In this document: piece by piece, positions 1 through 5,107 of the stretch | Numbering within the stretch: the stretch's first letter is position 1 | Layout of the letters: every line of letters starts with the position of its first letter | Source of the DNA: Candidatus Wolframiiraptor sp. | GTDB lineage: Archaea > Thermoproteota > Nitrososphaeria_A > Caldarchaeales > Wolframiiraptoraceae | Direction: 5' to 3' | Length of the DNA: 5,107 nucleotides | Assembly (NCBI GenBank): GCA_003660635.1 | Contig: QMUP01000082.1 | Location: forward strand, 1 to 5,107 | Notes under the pieces: model-generated | What the model saw: the letters and a program-made list of their open reading frames with translations, nothing else | Told to the model about the DNA's origin: nothing | Databases searched by the model: none | Position numbers and translations under genes: made by a program

Positions 1-1982
1 CTCAGCTTCCGGATGAGCTCGTCAACCCCCTCGACGTTCCCCCTCACCGCCTGCTCCGCGGCCTTCAAGGCATTTACCAGAATATTGTGGAGTGATTCCG
101 AGGCGCTCTCCACGTTTATTCCGAGGTGCCTGAGGATCTCCGCGAATTCCCGCTGGGTTACTATCCCATCTTGGGTGGCGTCCACGAGTTCCCTGAAGGT
201 CTCTAACAAGAGGTCGCCGGCCTCCTTCGCCCCGAGCTGATATAGTTGAAGCGCCTGCTGGATCAGGCCATAGCTCTGCATCAAGTAGTTGAGGGTCTGC
301 TGGACGGCGGCGAGCCTCAGCTTGCTCTCCTCAGCCTCCCTCGATAACTGGACGTCGTATCCCATGGCCTCCGCGATCGCGAGCGAGATATCGTAGAAGT
401 TGCCGGCGAGCCCCACCGCCTTCCCGAATACGTCGAGGCTGGAGCCGAGTCCTTGGATGGAGTCAGTCAGTCCATCGATCTCGAGCTTCAATCCGCCTAT
501 CGCTGCCCCGGCCTCTCCGGCGAGCTGCCCCGATGCCTCCGCGATTCTGCCGAATTGCCCTGGTATCTCCGTCCCCGCCTCTATCGACCTGTTCATGAGG
601 TCCTGTATCTCCTGGGTCATTATCCCGAGGTGTTCGGCGATTCGGAGCGCTTCTTCCTCGGTGACCTTCCCCATCTCCACGTAGGAGATGATCCACCTCG
701 CCGCCTCCTCCTCGGTCACCCTGCCGAGCTTCATCTGGACCTCGATCGCCGACTCCAAGTTTCCCGCGAGGTCTCCGACGGCCTGGGCCACGATCCCCCT
801 CCAAGAGGCGAAGACCACCTCGACTGCGGGCAGGAAGACGCTTCCAAGATAGGTCGCTATATCGGATGCCGCCTCACCTATCCTCCTCTTCATGAAGTCG
901 ACTTCAGCCGAGATCGCGGCGAACCTCCCCTGGGTCGTCTCGAGCCAACGCCTATACGCCTCCCAAGTGGATCCACTTCTCTCGATCTCCCTCCTAAGAT
1001 CCCGGAAGCTCTCCGTCATCTGCATGAAGGTCGCCAGCGCCTTGACCGCCCTCACGTCCACTCCCCGGAGCCTCTCCTGAAGTGCCTCGAAGTCTCCCCC
1101 GAGCTCCCTCGCCCGCTCGATGACCTCCAAGATGACCTCGTTCGCGTCCCTCAGGGCTCCACCCGCATCCCTTATCGGGACCCCCAGCTTCCCAGCTATC
1201 TCATAGAGGTCGAGTAGGAACCTGTTCAGATGGGTTCCGGCCTCAACCGCCGACCCAAGCCTCCGCTCCAAGATCACCAGCCACGTGACCGCGTCCTCCA
1301 AACCCAAGCCCATGGCCCTGGCGGTGGCGCCGCAGTTCGCCAAGCCCTGCGCGAAGTCGCTTGCCGCCCCTATCCCCAGCCTCGAAGCGTTCACGAGGGC
1401 GTCCACAACCCTCTCCGCCTCGGAGCCCGCCACCCCAAACTGGGCCATTACCTGGACGAGATTCGAGCCGGCGGTGGCGAAGTCCACGGCCTCGAGCCTC
1501 GCCATCTGGACGACCGCGCCGAGGGCTGCGACGGCATCTCTCCCACTTAAACCGGCCTTCACCAAAGCCTCCAACGCCTGTAATGCCTCATTCGCCGAGA
1601 CCGCGAAGTCCCTCGCAGCCGCCGAGGCGGCCACCCTATACGCCTGAGCCAACGCGTTTACGTCCTGCCCCATCTCCCGGGTTAGCGCCGCGAGCCTGGT
1701 CGAAGCCGCCTCGAACTCGGCGAAGGCGTCTATGCTCTCCCTGACCCCGTCGACTACCTGGTTTAGGATGTTGAATCCGAGTAGCCCTGCCACAACGCCT
1801 CCGGCGACCTCCCCGATCCTCCGAAGCCTCGACGCGAGGTTTGAGAACCTCCTCGACGCCTGCTCGACCTCCCTCGACGTCCTCGACACGTGTTGGCTGA
1901 CGGCCTTGAGCGCCGAAGACGCCCGGTCAACCCCCTCTATAACCACCCTAACCAGGTAATATCCGCCCGCCACTTGGATCAC
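1..1982 (-). CDS. Phage tail tape measure protein, N-terminal 660 residues (C-terminus outside window)
   Basis: Sets tail length and fills the tail tube before DNA ejection. The frame is open from GTG 1982 to the window edge with no stop, so only the N-terminal 660 residues are visible. Residues 21-60 are a charged helical stretch, followed by a Gly/Val/Leu-rich segment at about 59-72. Residues 80-400 are Ala-rich and helical, with the repeated AL..L..AGL and A..F pattern of the phage minor tail/tape measure family (TIGR01760 type), for example EALVKAGLSGRDAVAALG near 138-155. Residues 420-460 and 601-620 carry related G-x-VT-xx-E motifs, the last inside an EF-hand-like loop. The GTG start overlaps the preceding stop as GTGA, and AGGAGGAGG lies about 11 nt upstream; the frame is also open upstream to a stop at 2037-2039, but with no better start. 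Family call is strong; exact start is moderate. Confidence 0.88.
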   Translation of the reverse strand, partial: MIQVAGGYYLVRVVIEGVDRASSALKAVSQHVSRTSREVEQASRRFSNLASRLRRIGEVAGGVVAGLLGFNILNQVVDGVRESIDAFAEFEAASTRLAALTREMGQDVNALAQAYRVAASAAARDFAVSANEALQALEALVKAGLSGRDAVAALGAVVQMARLEAVDFATAGSNLVQVMAQFGVAGSEAERVVDALVNASRLGIGAASDFAQGLANCGATARAMGLGLEDAVTWLVILERRLGSAVEAGTHLNRFLLDLYEIAGKLGVPIRDAGGALRDANEVILEVIERARELGGDFEALQERLRGVDVRAVKALATFMQMTESFRDLRREIERSGSTWEAYRRWLETTQGRFAAISAEVDFMKRRIGEAASDIATYLGSVFLPAVEVVFASWRGIVAQAVGDLAGNLESAIEVQMKLGRVTEEEAARWIISYVEMGKVTEEEALRIAEHLGIMTQEIQDLMNRSIEAGTEIPGQFGRIAEASGQLAGEAGAAIGGLKLEIDGLTDSIQGLGSSLDVFGKAVGLAGNFYDISLAIAEAMGYDVQLSREAEESKLRLAAVQQTLNYLMQSYGLIQQALQLYQLGAKEAGDLLLETFRELVDATQDGIVTQREFAEILRHLGINVESASESLHNILVNALKAAEQAVRGNVEGVDELIRKL
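147..182 (-). other. EF-hand-like loop inside the tape measure protein
   Basis: Residues 601-612 read DATQDGIVTQRE, followed by F. Positions 1, 5, 6, 8 and 12 (Asp, Asp, Gly, Val, Glu) fit the canonical calcium-binding EF-hand loop; position 3 is Thr instead of Asp/Asn/Ser and position 9 is Thr, which is allowed. Helices flank it on both sides (ETFRELV before, FAEILRHLG after). Confidence 0.45.
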
Positions 1983-2167
1983 CCTATGTAGAGCCTCCTC
2001 CTCTGAGCAGGCCTCAGCCTCCGATCCCTCCCACGCCTAACGAGCTCGGCCACGCCGCCCCCAGACCGCCTCCCGAGAAAGCCGAGTAAGCTGAGGTCGA
2101 AGATCCAGGCGGCCGGCCCATCGAATTCGAGGAGTTTGCTGGGCGGCGAGCCGAGTAGCATCGCCAA
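1979..2167 (-). CDS. T-like tail chaperone extension frame
   Basis: Small frame between the G-like gene and the tape measure. It carries GSPPSKLLEFDGPAAWIFDL, which resembles the PPSELLG...D.Y.A..FD signature I recall from T-type extensions of tail chaperones. This is recalled family knowledge, not a search result. The rest is rich in Arg and Gly (RRGRDRR, RPAQRRR) and ends in a TGA that overlaps the tape measure GTG. As a separate gene it would start at TTG 2167 (62 aa) or, better, ATG 2161 (60 aa), which has AGGTGA 7 nt upstream. Independent initiation therefore cannot be excluded, but the frame stays open and protein-like above both starts, which favours the frameshift fusion as the main product. 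Confidence 0.6.
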   Translation of the reverse strand: MAMLLGSPPSKLLEFDGPAAWIFDLSLLGFLGRRSGGGVAELVRRGRDRRLRPAQRRRLYIG

Positions 2168-2475
2168 TTCACCTACCGCGTCTCCGTAGACTCTGTGGAA
2201 AAACCCGCGGCCTTGACGGCTCTCCTTATCTCGTTTCCGACCTCGGCGATCAGCTTGAAGATCAGCTCGAACCTATGCTCCTCCATCGGCTTCGGCGTGA
2301 TGAACTTATCCAACTCCTCGATCGCGGTCTTCAGATCTTCTGCGAGCTGCTTCGCGCTTCCCAGGTTTTGGGGGTTCCCAGCCAACCCGTTTCCGAGGAG
2401 GTTGACGTAGGGGATCGCGTATGCGGGGAGGTCGACGACGTACTCGACTTCGCCGACCCTAATCCTAAACGGCAA
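1979..2475 (-). CDS. Predicted GT fusion chaperone made by -1 frameshift (165 aa)
   Basis: Predicted product of ribosomes that slip -1 at GGGTTTT (2206-2200): 92 residues of the G-like protein, then 73 residues in the other frame, ending at TGA 1981-1979. The -1 frame is open from a stop at 2273-2275 down to 1979, so it overlaps the end of G by about 100 nt without interruption. Read-through gives GFFHRVYGDAVGELAMLLGS across the junction, which looks like ordinary protein sequence. In lambda, gpG and gpGT are both needed, with the T part binding the tube protein and the G part binding the tape measure. The arrangement, shift direction and signal all match that model, but no expression evidence exists here. 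Confidence 0.68.
2173..2475 (-). CDS. Tail assembly chaperone, G-like
   Basis: A 100-residue protein directly after the tail tube gene and before the tape measure gene, the position of lambda gene G and its many counterparts. Such proteins bind the tape measure and recruit tube subunits, and are not in the mature virion. Residues 1-20 look like a beta hairpin (FRIRVGEVEYVVDL); residues 40-92 are mainly helical and charged, including EELDKFI and FELIFKLIAEVGNEIRRAVKAAG. No residue motif proves the family, so the call rests on size, position and the frameshift signal at codons 90-92. The TTG start is supported by a strong Shine-Dalgarno, GAGGTGA, 6 nt upstream. The last eight residues (STESTETR) are hydrophilic and low in complexity, as expected if they are only the tail of the unshifted form. 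Confidence 0.72.
   Translation of the reverse strand: MPFRIRVGEVEYVVDLPAYAIPYVNLLGNGLAGNPQNLGSAKQLAEDLKTAIEELDKFITPKPMEEHRFELIFKLIAEVGNEIRRAVKAAGFSTESTETR
2180..2191 (-). other. Possible frameshift-stimulating hairpin
   Basis: On the minus strand GTCT-ACGG-AGAC can form a 4-bp stem with a four-base loop, 8 nt after the slippery heptamer, which is a typical spacer for -1 sites. The stem is short and weak alone. A second possible stem lies further down, GGCGA/TCGCC between 2165 and 2145 with an 11-nt loop, so a larger fold or pseudoknot is possible but not shown. Confidence 0.35.
2200..2206 (-). other. Candidate programmed -1 frameshift slippery heptamer GGGTTTT
   Basis: In the G reading frame the codons are GCG GGT TTT TCC, so the seven bases G_GGT_TTT fit the X_XXY_YYZ rule exactly: GGT re-pairs as GGG and TTT stays TTT. 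A -1 shift enters precisely the frame of the T-like extension. The run is five T's long, which should help slippage. A small hairpin begins 8 nt downstream, and the unshifted stop (TAG, 2175-2173) comes 8 codons after the site. The lambda G/GT site is GGGAAAG, so the layout is equivalent although the bases differ. Confidence 0.68.
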
Positions 2476-2481
2476 AGAGAT

Positions 2482-2488
2482 TCACCTC
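2482..2488 (-). promoter_or_regulatory. Shine-Dalgarno of the G-like chaperone gene
   Basis: GAGGTGA, complementary to the usual 16S rRNA 3' end, sits 6 nt before TTG 2475. It fixes an unusual TTG start for the chaperone and lies between the tail tube stop (TAA 2497-2495) and that start. Confidence 0.65.
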
Positions 2489-2494
2489 GCCGAA

Positions 2495-3427
2495 TTAATA
2501 CTGGGTCACAGGGTTCGTCAAGGTGAACTTGATCACATCATCGTTCGATGGCTTAAGCGCCGCGAAGTCTATGCTCTGGGTTATCGGCTCCGAGCCGGAG
2601 ATCTCGGCGCTCCAAGCCGAGTATACTATTCTCGGGAGCTCTATCTCGAGTTGGTTGTGGTATTCTCCCTCGATCGCGTCGCCGGTTAACGTGATCTTCA
2701 TCGAGACCTCTTCCTCGTTCAGGAAGTCATCGAGCTGACTCCTATCCTCGAATCTGAGATCCATGCTCCCCGTGACCTCGAGTTCTCCGAGTTCGTGCCT
2801 CGTCAGGTACCGCGATCCGATGACGTGGTGATCCCCCGATGGATTATTGTTTATCTCCAGGGTCAGCGCCCTGAGCTCCGCCTCGACGCCGCCTATCGTG
2901 ATCGAGGCATCTCCCGAATGCCAGCACCTAACCGAAGGGAAGCTCGGGGTAACCGGCGAAGCCTGCTCCTCCTTCTGCCCGAGTATGCTCGCCGTCGCCG
3001 AGACATATTCTCCCGGGGCGAACTCCACGCTGAGCGACTCCAAGATCGCTGACACGATCCTCCTCGCCACATCATCTCCGCCGACTTCAAGCGTGTAGGT
3101 GGCCGGTTCCTCTCCAACCTCGCATGGAGTGAAGATGTGTTGATAGACTGATGGGGCGTTGGTGGGGTCGGGTTGGCTGCTCTCAACCTTTCCGAGGAGC
3201 ATCAGGAGGAAGTCTCCGAATAGCTCGGGATCCACTTGGAACTCAACCTCGCCCGTGACCACGACGTTTCCCGGCGCCTTATCGAGTGGAAACCTCGACG
3301 CCACGCTCCTCCGAAGGATAGGCTCCTTCTCGCTCGCGATGTCTATCCTAAGCGGGTCCAAGAACTTGTTCGGGGCAACGGCGGCTCCGAAACTCGACTC
3401 CTTACCCAAACCGAGGTACCTGCTCAT
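2495..3427 (-). CDS. Major tail tube protein
   Basis: A 310-residue protein, mostly predicted beta strands, that should polymerise into the tail tube. It opens with SRYLGLGKESSFGAA, a beginning common in phage tail tube proteins (Phage_tube_2 type: short N-terminus, then G-E-x-x-x-G). Two stretches look like copies of one half-domain: VTGEVEFQVDPELFGDFLL at about 58-76 and VTGSMDLRFEDRSQLDDFLN at about 218-237, fitting a tube fold with internal repetition. A glycine-containing segment around 100-150 (YTLEVGG, APGEYVSATASILG) matches the strand pattern seen in this family. It is followed by the chaperone pair and tape measure, the standard order. A GTG directly before the ATG (3430) could also start it; ATG is preferred because the upstream 12-bp promoter-like box is then 25 nt away, close to the 24 nt seen for the operon's first gene. 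Confidence 0.82.
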   Translation of the reverse strand: MSRYLGLGKESSFGAAVAPNKFLDPLRIDIASEKEPILRRSVASRFPLDKAPGNVVVTGEVEFQVDPELFGDFLLMLLGKVESSQPDPTNAPSVYQHIFTPCEVGEEPATYTLEVGGDDVARRIVSAILESLSVEFAPGEYVSATASILGQKEEQASPVTPSFPSVRCWHSGDASITIGGVEAELRALTLEINNNPSGDHHVIGSRYLTRHELGELEVTGSMDLRFEDRSQLDDFLNEEEVSMKITLTGDAIEGEYHNQLEIELPRIVYSAWSAEISGSEPITQSIDFAALKPSNDDVIKFTLTNPVTQY

Positions 3428-3445
3428 CACCGCCCATGAACAAGC

Positions 3446-3877
3446 TCAGAGTATTTTTCGCATCAAATCGGAGATGAGGTCCCCGATTCCGTCGTCGAAG
3501 TCCCTCGATGCCTCGGCAACCGCCCTCGCCATTATCCTCATAGGCCTGGTCCCCGGGTGCTCGACATATCTCGCGTAAACCAGTTCTCCCCGGATCTCGA
3601 ATCTAAGCGCCCTCGCCCTCCTCGGCCTTATCACGTGGGGTCTGGCGCCGAACTCCAAGTAGGCCGCATATGGCGCGCGTCCCCCGCCCATCACGACCTC
3701 GTATCCCGATCTAATTCTCCGAACCCCGATGCTCTCCCTGAGTCTACCAGTCTTCTTAGGGGCGATCCTCCTCGCCTCTCGTAGAATCAGCCCGGCGAAG
3801 AACCTCGACGCCTCCGCGCTCAACCCCCTCAAACTCCTCAACGCTTTAACGAGTTTGTCGGCTCCCTCGATCCTCAA
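3446..3877 (-). CDS. HK97 gp10-like head-tail joining / minor tail protein
   Basis: A 143-residue protein with the hallmarks of the HK97-gp10-like family: ARRIAPKKTGRLRESI at 35-50, YAAYLEFGARPHVI at 70-83, and HPGTRPMRIMARAVAEA at 107-123. The family works at the connector between capsid and tail. Length is normal. It starts with TTG whose bases overlap the previous gene's TGA (TTGA), implying translational coupling; no Shine-Dalgarno is well placed and no better start lies nearby. The gene ends 15-18 nt before the tail tube gene, and its final codons (DLMRKIL) contain the 12-bp promoter-like element described separately. Strongly basic C-terminal half with many AGG codons. Confidence 0.88.
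   Translation of the reverse strand: MRIEGADKLVKALRSLRGLSAEASRFFAGLILREARRIAPKKTGRLRESIGVRRIRSGYEVVMGGGRAPYAAYLEFGARPHVIRPRRARALRFEIRGELVYARYVEHPGTRPMRIMARAVAEASRDFDDGIGDLISDLMRKIL
3453..3464 (-). promoter_or_regulatory. Possible internal promoter for the tail tube gene
   Basis: The same GATGCGAAAAAT, within the last codons of the gp10-like gene, ends 25 nt before ATG 3427 (22 nt before GTG 3430). Similarity extends further upstream: ATTTG precedes the box directly here and with GGG inserted at the operon head. An extra promoter here would suit the most abundant tail protein. Because it also encodes protein, chance cannot be excluded. Confidence 0.4.
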
Positions 3878-4293
3878 GCCTCGACTATCACCTCGACGAC
3901 CAAGTATATCCTGTGGCCGTAAGCCGAGGTGGACGGCGCCTCGACCCTCTCAAAGGATATCGGCCGGGCATCCCTCACCAATCCGCCTAAACTTCGATCG
4001 TTCATGATCTCGGAGTATATCGCCCACATGATCTTCTTGGCCTGAGAGTAGGCGATGGATGGGTCGCCGCTGACAGCGTCTATCACGTATTCGAATCTCC
4101 AGATATGCTGCCTCCTCCCCCCAACGGTTACATCCATCATCTCCCCATTCCTTATCCAGATGAAGACCCTCGGGGACTTGAAGCCGCGTTCAAGCGAAGG
4201 CTCCGAAACCGACACCTCCTCAACTCCCTCAATTCTCCGCGCGATCGAGGCCAGGGCCCCCTCGACTTCCTCGAAGAGCGACTCCAGATCCAT
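3874..4293 (-). CDS. Probable tail terminator / tail completion protein
   Basis: A 139-residue protein, first gene of the minus-strand tail operon. Residues 1-22 form an acidic-basic amphipathic helix (LESLFEEVEGALASIARRIE). Then come strands RVFIWI (42-47) and RFEYVID (66-72), a helix SIAYSQAKKIMWAIYSEIM (79-97), SLGGLV, and a closing strand IYLVVEVIVEA. This strand-helix-strand plan with LGG.V and a final beta strand is what small tail terminator/completion proteins (lambda gpU-type fold) show, and the position next to a gp10-like gene agrees. No conserved catalytic motif exists in that family, so this is a fold-and-context call. ATG 4293 is chosen because a TATA-like box lies 24 nt upstream; longer in-frame starts up to 4407 would run through the divergent promoter. 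A head-closure or connector protein is the main alternative. Confidence 0.58.
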   Translation of the reverse strand: MDLESLFEEVEGALASIARRIEGVEEVSVSEPSLERGFKSPRVFIWIRNGEMMDVTVGGRRQHIWRFEYVIDAVSGDPSIAYSQAKKIMWAIYSEIMNDRSLGGLVRDARPISFERVEAPSTSAYGHRIYLVVEVIVEA

Positions 4294-4313
4294 CGCGTTA
4301 GACGATCTATGAA

Positions 4314-4326
4314 GCGAATTTTTCGC
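4314..4326. repeat. 13-bp inverted repeat over the minus-strand TATA-like box
   Basis: GCGAA-TTT-TTCGC, two perfect 5-bp arms around a 3-bp centre, covers the A/T part of the tail operon's promoter-like element. A further pair, CGCAT-6-ATGCG (4324-4339), overlaps its right arm. Either could be a regulator site; the symmetric A/T centre could also partly reflect the promoter itself. Confidence 0.42.
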
Positions 4327-4329
4327 ATC
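4318..4329 (-). promoter_or_regulatory. Promoter-like BRE/TATA element of the tail operon
   Basis: Minus-strand GATGCGAAAAAT ends 24 nt before ATG 4293. GCGAAA resembles an archaeal BRE and AAAAAT a degenerate TATA box; centred about 27 nt from the ATG, it would give a leaderless or nearly leaderless transcript. The identical 12 bases occur ahead of the tail tube gene. Confidence 0.5.
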
Positions 4330-4339
4330 CCCAAATGCG

Positions 4340-4347
4340 TAAAATAC
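4340..4347 (+). promoter_or_regulatory. TATA-like box of the plus-strand genes
   Basis: TAAAATAC lies 21 nt before GTG 4369, so its centre is about 26 nt from the start codon, the distance expected for a leaderless archaeal transcript. It is one of the few A/T-rich stretches in this GC-rich region. No clear BRE precedes it. Confidence 0.4.
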
Positions 4348-4353
4348 ACAACC

Positions 4354-4369
4354 CATCTCCGCGGAGATG
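4354..4369. promoter_or_regulatory. Perfect 16-bp palindrome, candidate operator
   Basis: CATCTCCGCGGAGATG is identical to its own reverse complement over all 16 bases. It sits between the plus-strand TATA-like box and ends on the first base of GTG 4369, where a bound dimer would block initiation of the plus-strand genes. In RNA it could also fold as a short stem close to the start. Confidence 0.5.
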
Positions 4370-4746
4370 TGACCGAAGAAGGAGGCCGGATAAACAAGAT
4401 CCTCCACGACCTCATCCGAAAATACGAGACTCTCTCCAAGAGGTTCGATGAATCATCTGGGGAGATGTCGCTGACCCAATTGACAAAACACGTCGACGCG
4501 CTTACCAGGCTCGCGAAGCTTATCCTGAGTTATCGCGGTTTACTCGAGTTCGAGGAGAGGGAGCGCGAGCTGACGAGGATCCTCTCCGAGGTGAGGAGAG
4601 AGGTCGAGTCGGATAAGCATCCCCTCAAAACCGTGAAGACCTATGGAATCAATTCGTTTGCCTCGGTCGAGGACTTGGCGAGAGAATTACTCGAGGAGAT
4701 CAAGAGGATGAAGTTCACCTTCATGGGAGGCGAGGGAATTGAGTGA
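4369..4746 (+). CDS. Unknown mostly helical charged protein, divergent from tail operon
   Basis: I do not recognise this gene. From GTG 4369 it encodes 125 residues, nearly all predicted helix: RINKILHDLIRKYETLSKRF (7-26), then LTQLTKHVDALTRLAKLILSYRG (35-57), a Glu/Arg-rich coiled-coil-like run EFEERERELTRILSEVRREVE (60-80), and a final helix SVEDLARELLEEIKRMK. The HVDALTRLAKLI...EERERELTRI pattern recalls small terminase subunits or other oligomeric DNA-binding viral proteins, but this is a weak likeness and no DNA-binding motif is clear. GTG 4369 is chosen because a TATA-like TAAAATAC ends 21 nt before it. ATG 4309 would add 20 residues (MKRIFRIPKC...) read through the palindromes, with no promoter-like box ahead. 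Upstream extension to 4105 is antisense to the terminator gene. It overlaps the next gene by 8 nt. Confidence 0.6.
   Translation: MTEEGGRINKILHDLIRKYETLSKRFDESSGEMSLTQLTKHVDALTRLAKLILSYRGLLEFEERERELTRILSEVRREVESDKHPLKTVKTYGINSFASVEDLARELLEEIKRMKFTFMGGEGIE
4725..4730 (+). promoter_or_regulatory. Shine-Dalgarno of the truncated plus-strand gene
   Basis: GGGAGG lies 8 nt before TTG 4739, within the last codons of the preceding gene. It decides the TTG start and implies coupled translation of the pair. Confidence 0.6.
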
Positions 4747-5107
4747 AACATTATCCGAGAAGATCAAGTCGCTGAAACCCGGGGAATACGTGGAGGTGCT
4801 GTGGGGAGACGCCTGCGTCTACGAGAGGGTAACCGATAAAATGCTCAAGCAGCTGAAGCCCGAGCACCTGGATACCCCGATGAGGAGCGTTGGAAAATTC
4901 TTGGGCATAAGGAGCGGCAGGCTCATGGATTACCTAGTCCTCTGGATTGGGCAAGATGAGAAGGGGCATAGATTGGCGATAATCCCGCTCTCACTCGTGC
5001 TCGACGTCCACCCATCATCTGGACAGAAACCCCTCAAAAAACCCATGATAAGCCACAGATTCCACAGGCTACATGGAAAAGCCGTCAAGATATTCGGGGT
5101 GAAGAAA
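4739..5107 (+). CDS. Unknown protein, N-terminal 123 residues (truncated by window)
   Basis: Open from TTG 4739 to the window end with no stop. The TTG start is well supported by GGGAGG 8 nt upstream, inside the end of the previous gene; the frames overlap by 8 nt, so the two are probably co-transcribed and coupled. The protein begins SETLSEKIKSLKPGEYVEVL and continues with short strands (YVEVLWG, CVYERV), a helix (KMLKQLKPEHL), MRSVGKFLGI, then two hydrophobic strands LMDYLVLWIG and HRLAIIPLSLVLDVHP, and a basic stretch rich in Lys, Arg and His (KPLKKP, SHRFHRLHGK). This suggests a small beta-barrel-like domain with a basic tail that could bind nucleic acid. I do not recognise the family, and the function is not inferable from sequence alone. 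Confidence 0.68.
   Translation, partial: MSETLSEKIKSLKPGEYVEVLWGDACVYERVTDKMLKQLKPEHLDTPMRSVGKFLGIRSGRLMDYLVLWIGQDEKGHRLAIIPLSLVLDVHPSSGQKPLKKPMISHRFHRLHGKAVKIFGVKK

Noticed and set aside
453..1217. Long open frame on the plus strand (254 codons) opposite the tape measure gene
   Set aside because: It is antisense to a clear tape measure protein; its Pro/Arg/Asp/Leu-rich composition is what GC-rich codons give in the complementary frame, and it has no domain-like pattern.
1230..1744. Overlapping plus-strand frames rich in Ala, Pro and Arg
   Set aside because: Several frames are open at once over the same GC-rich antisense region, with low-complexity products; this is shadow coding.
1983..2036. 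Upstream extension of the tape measure frame, reading EGSEAEACSEEEALHR before GTG 1982
   Set aside because: The frame is open back to a TAG at 2039-2037 but holds no ATG, GTG or TTG, so it could be used only by a further frameshift, for which I see no slippery site.
2893..3578. Frames on either strand within and across the tail tube gene
   Set aside because: The tail tube frame is protein-like throughout; these alternatives have Arg/Ser/Pro-rich products and no supported starts.
4105..4308. Upstream extension of the first plus-strand gene to an ATG at 4105
   Set aside because: It would lie almost wholly antisense to the terminator gene, and its Pro/Arg-rich sequence does not resemble the helical remainder.
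1..5107. CRISPR array, tRNA, rRNA, insertion sequence, att site or rho-independent terminator
   Set aside because: No regularly spaced repeats, cloverleaf sequence, transposase, paired direct repeats or stem followed by a T run was found in the gaps, all of which are short.

Overview
The window reads as part of a tailed (siphovirus-like) virus or provirus of an archaeon, probably a thermophile. The virus call rests on an ordered tail module on the minus strand (positions 1-4293). The archaeal call is an inference. It rests on heavy AGG use for arginine, mostly non-ATG starts, and TATA-like boxes 22-25 nt ahead of start codons, a layout that suits leaderless archaeal transcripts. No integrase, att site, host gene or RNA gene is present, so virus, provirus and defective remnant cannot be told apart.

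Minus strand, in transcription order: a probable tail terminator/completion protein (4293-3874), an HK97 gp10-like head-tail joining protein (3877-3446), the major tail tube protein (3427-2495), a tail assembly chaperone G (2475-2173) followed by a T-like -1-frame extension (to 1979), and the N-terminal 660 residues of the tape measure protein (1982 to beyond position 1). Genes abut or overlap (TTGA and GTGA stop/start overlaps), as in one operon. The products would build the tail: tube subunits polymerise around the tape measure, the chaperones hold the tape measure in solution, and the terminator and gp10-like proteins finish the tail and join it to a capsid encoded elsewhere.

The best-supported unusual element is a candidate programmed -1 ribosomal frameshift: a perfect X_XXY_YYZ heptamer (GGGTTTT) at 2206-2200, with a small hairpin 8 nt downstream. 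It joins the G frame to the T frame and brings protein-like sequence into frame. The T part carries a PPS-x-LL...AW-x-FD signature that I recall from phage chaperone extensions.

Plus strand (about 4369-5107): two genes of unknown function, overlapping by 8 nt and diverging from the tail operon. The first encodes a mostly helical, charged protein of about 125 residues; the second is cut off by the window end. The region between the divergent starts (4294-4368) is dense in signals: TATA-like boxes facing each way, a perfect 16-bp palindrome, a 13-bp inverted repeat over the minus-strand TATA-like box, and a 12-bp element also found at the same distance ahead of the tail tube gene. It looks like a divergent, possibly repressor-controlled promoter.
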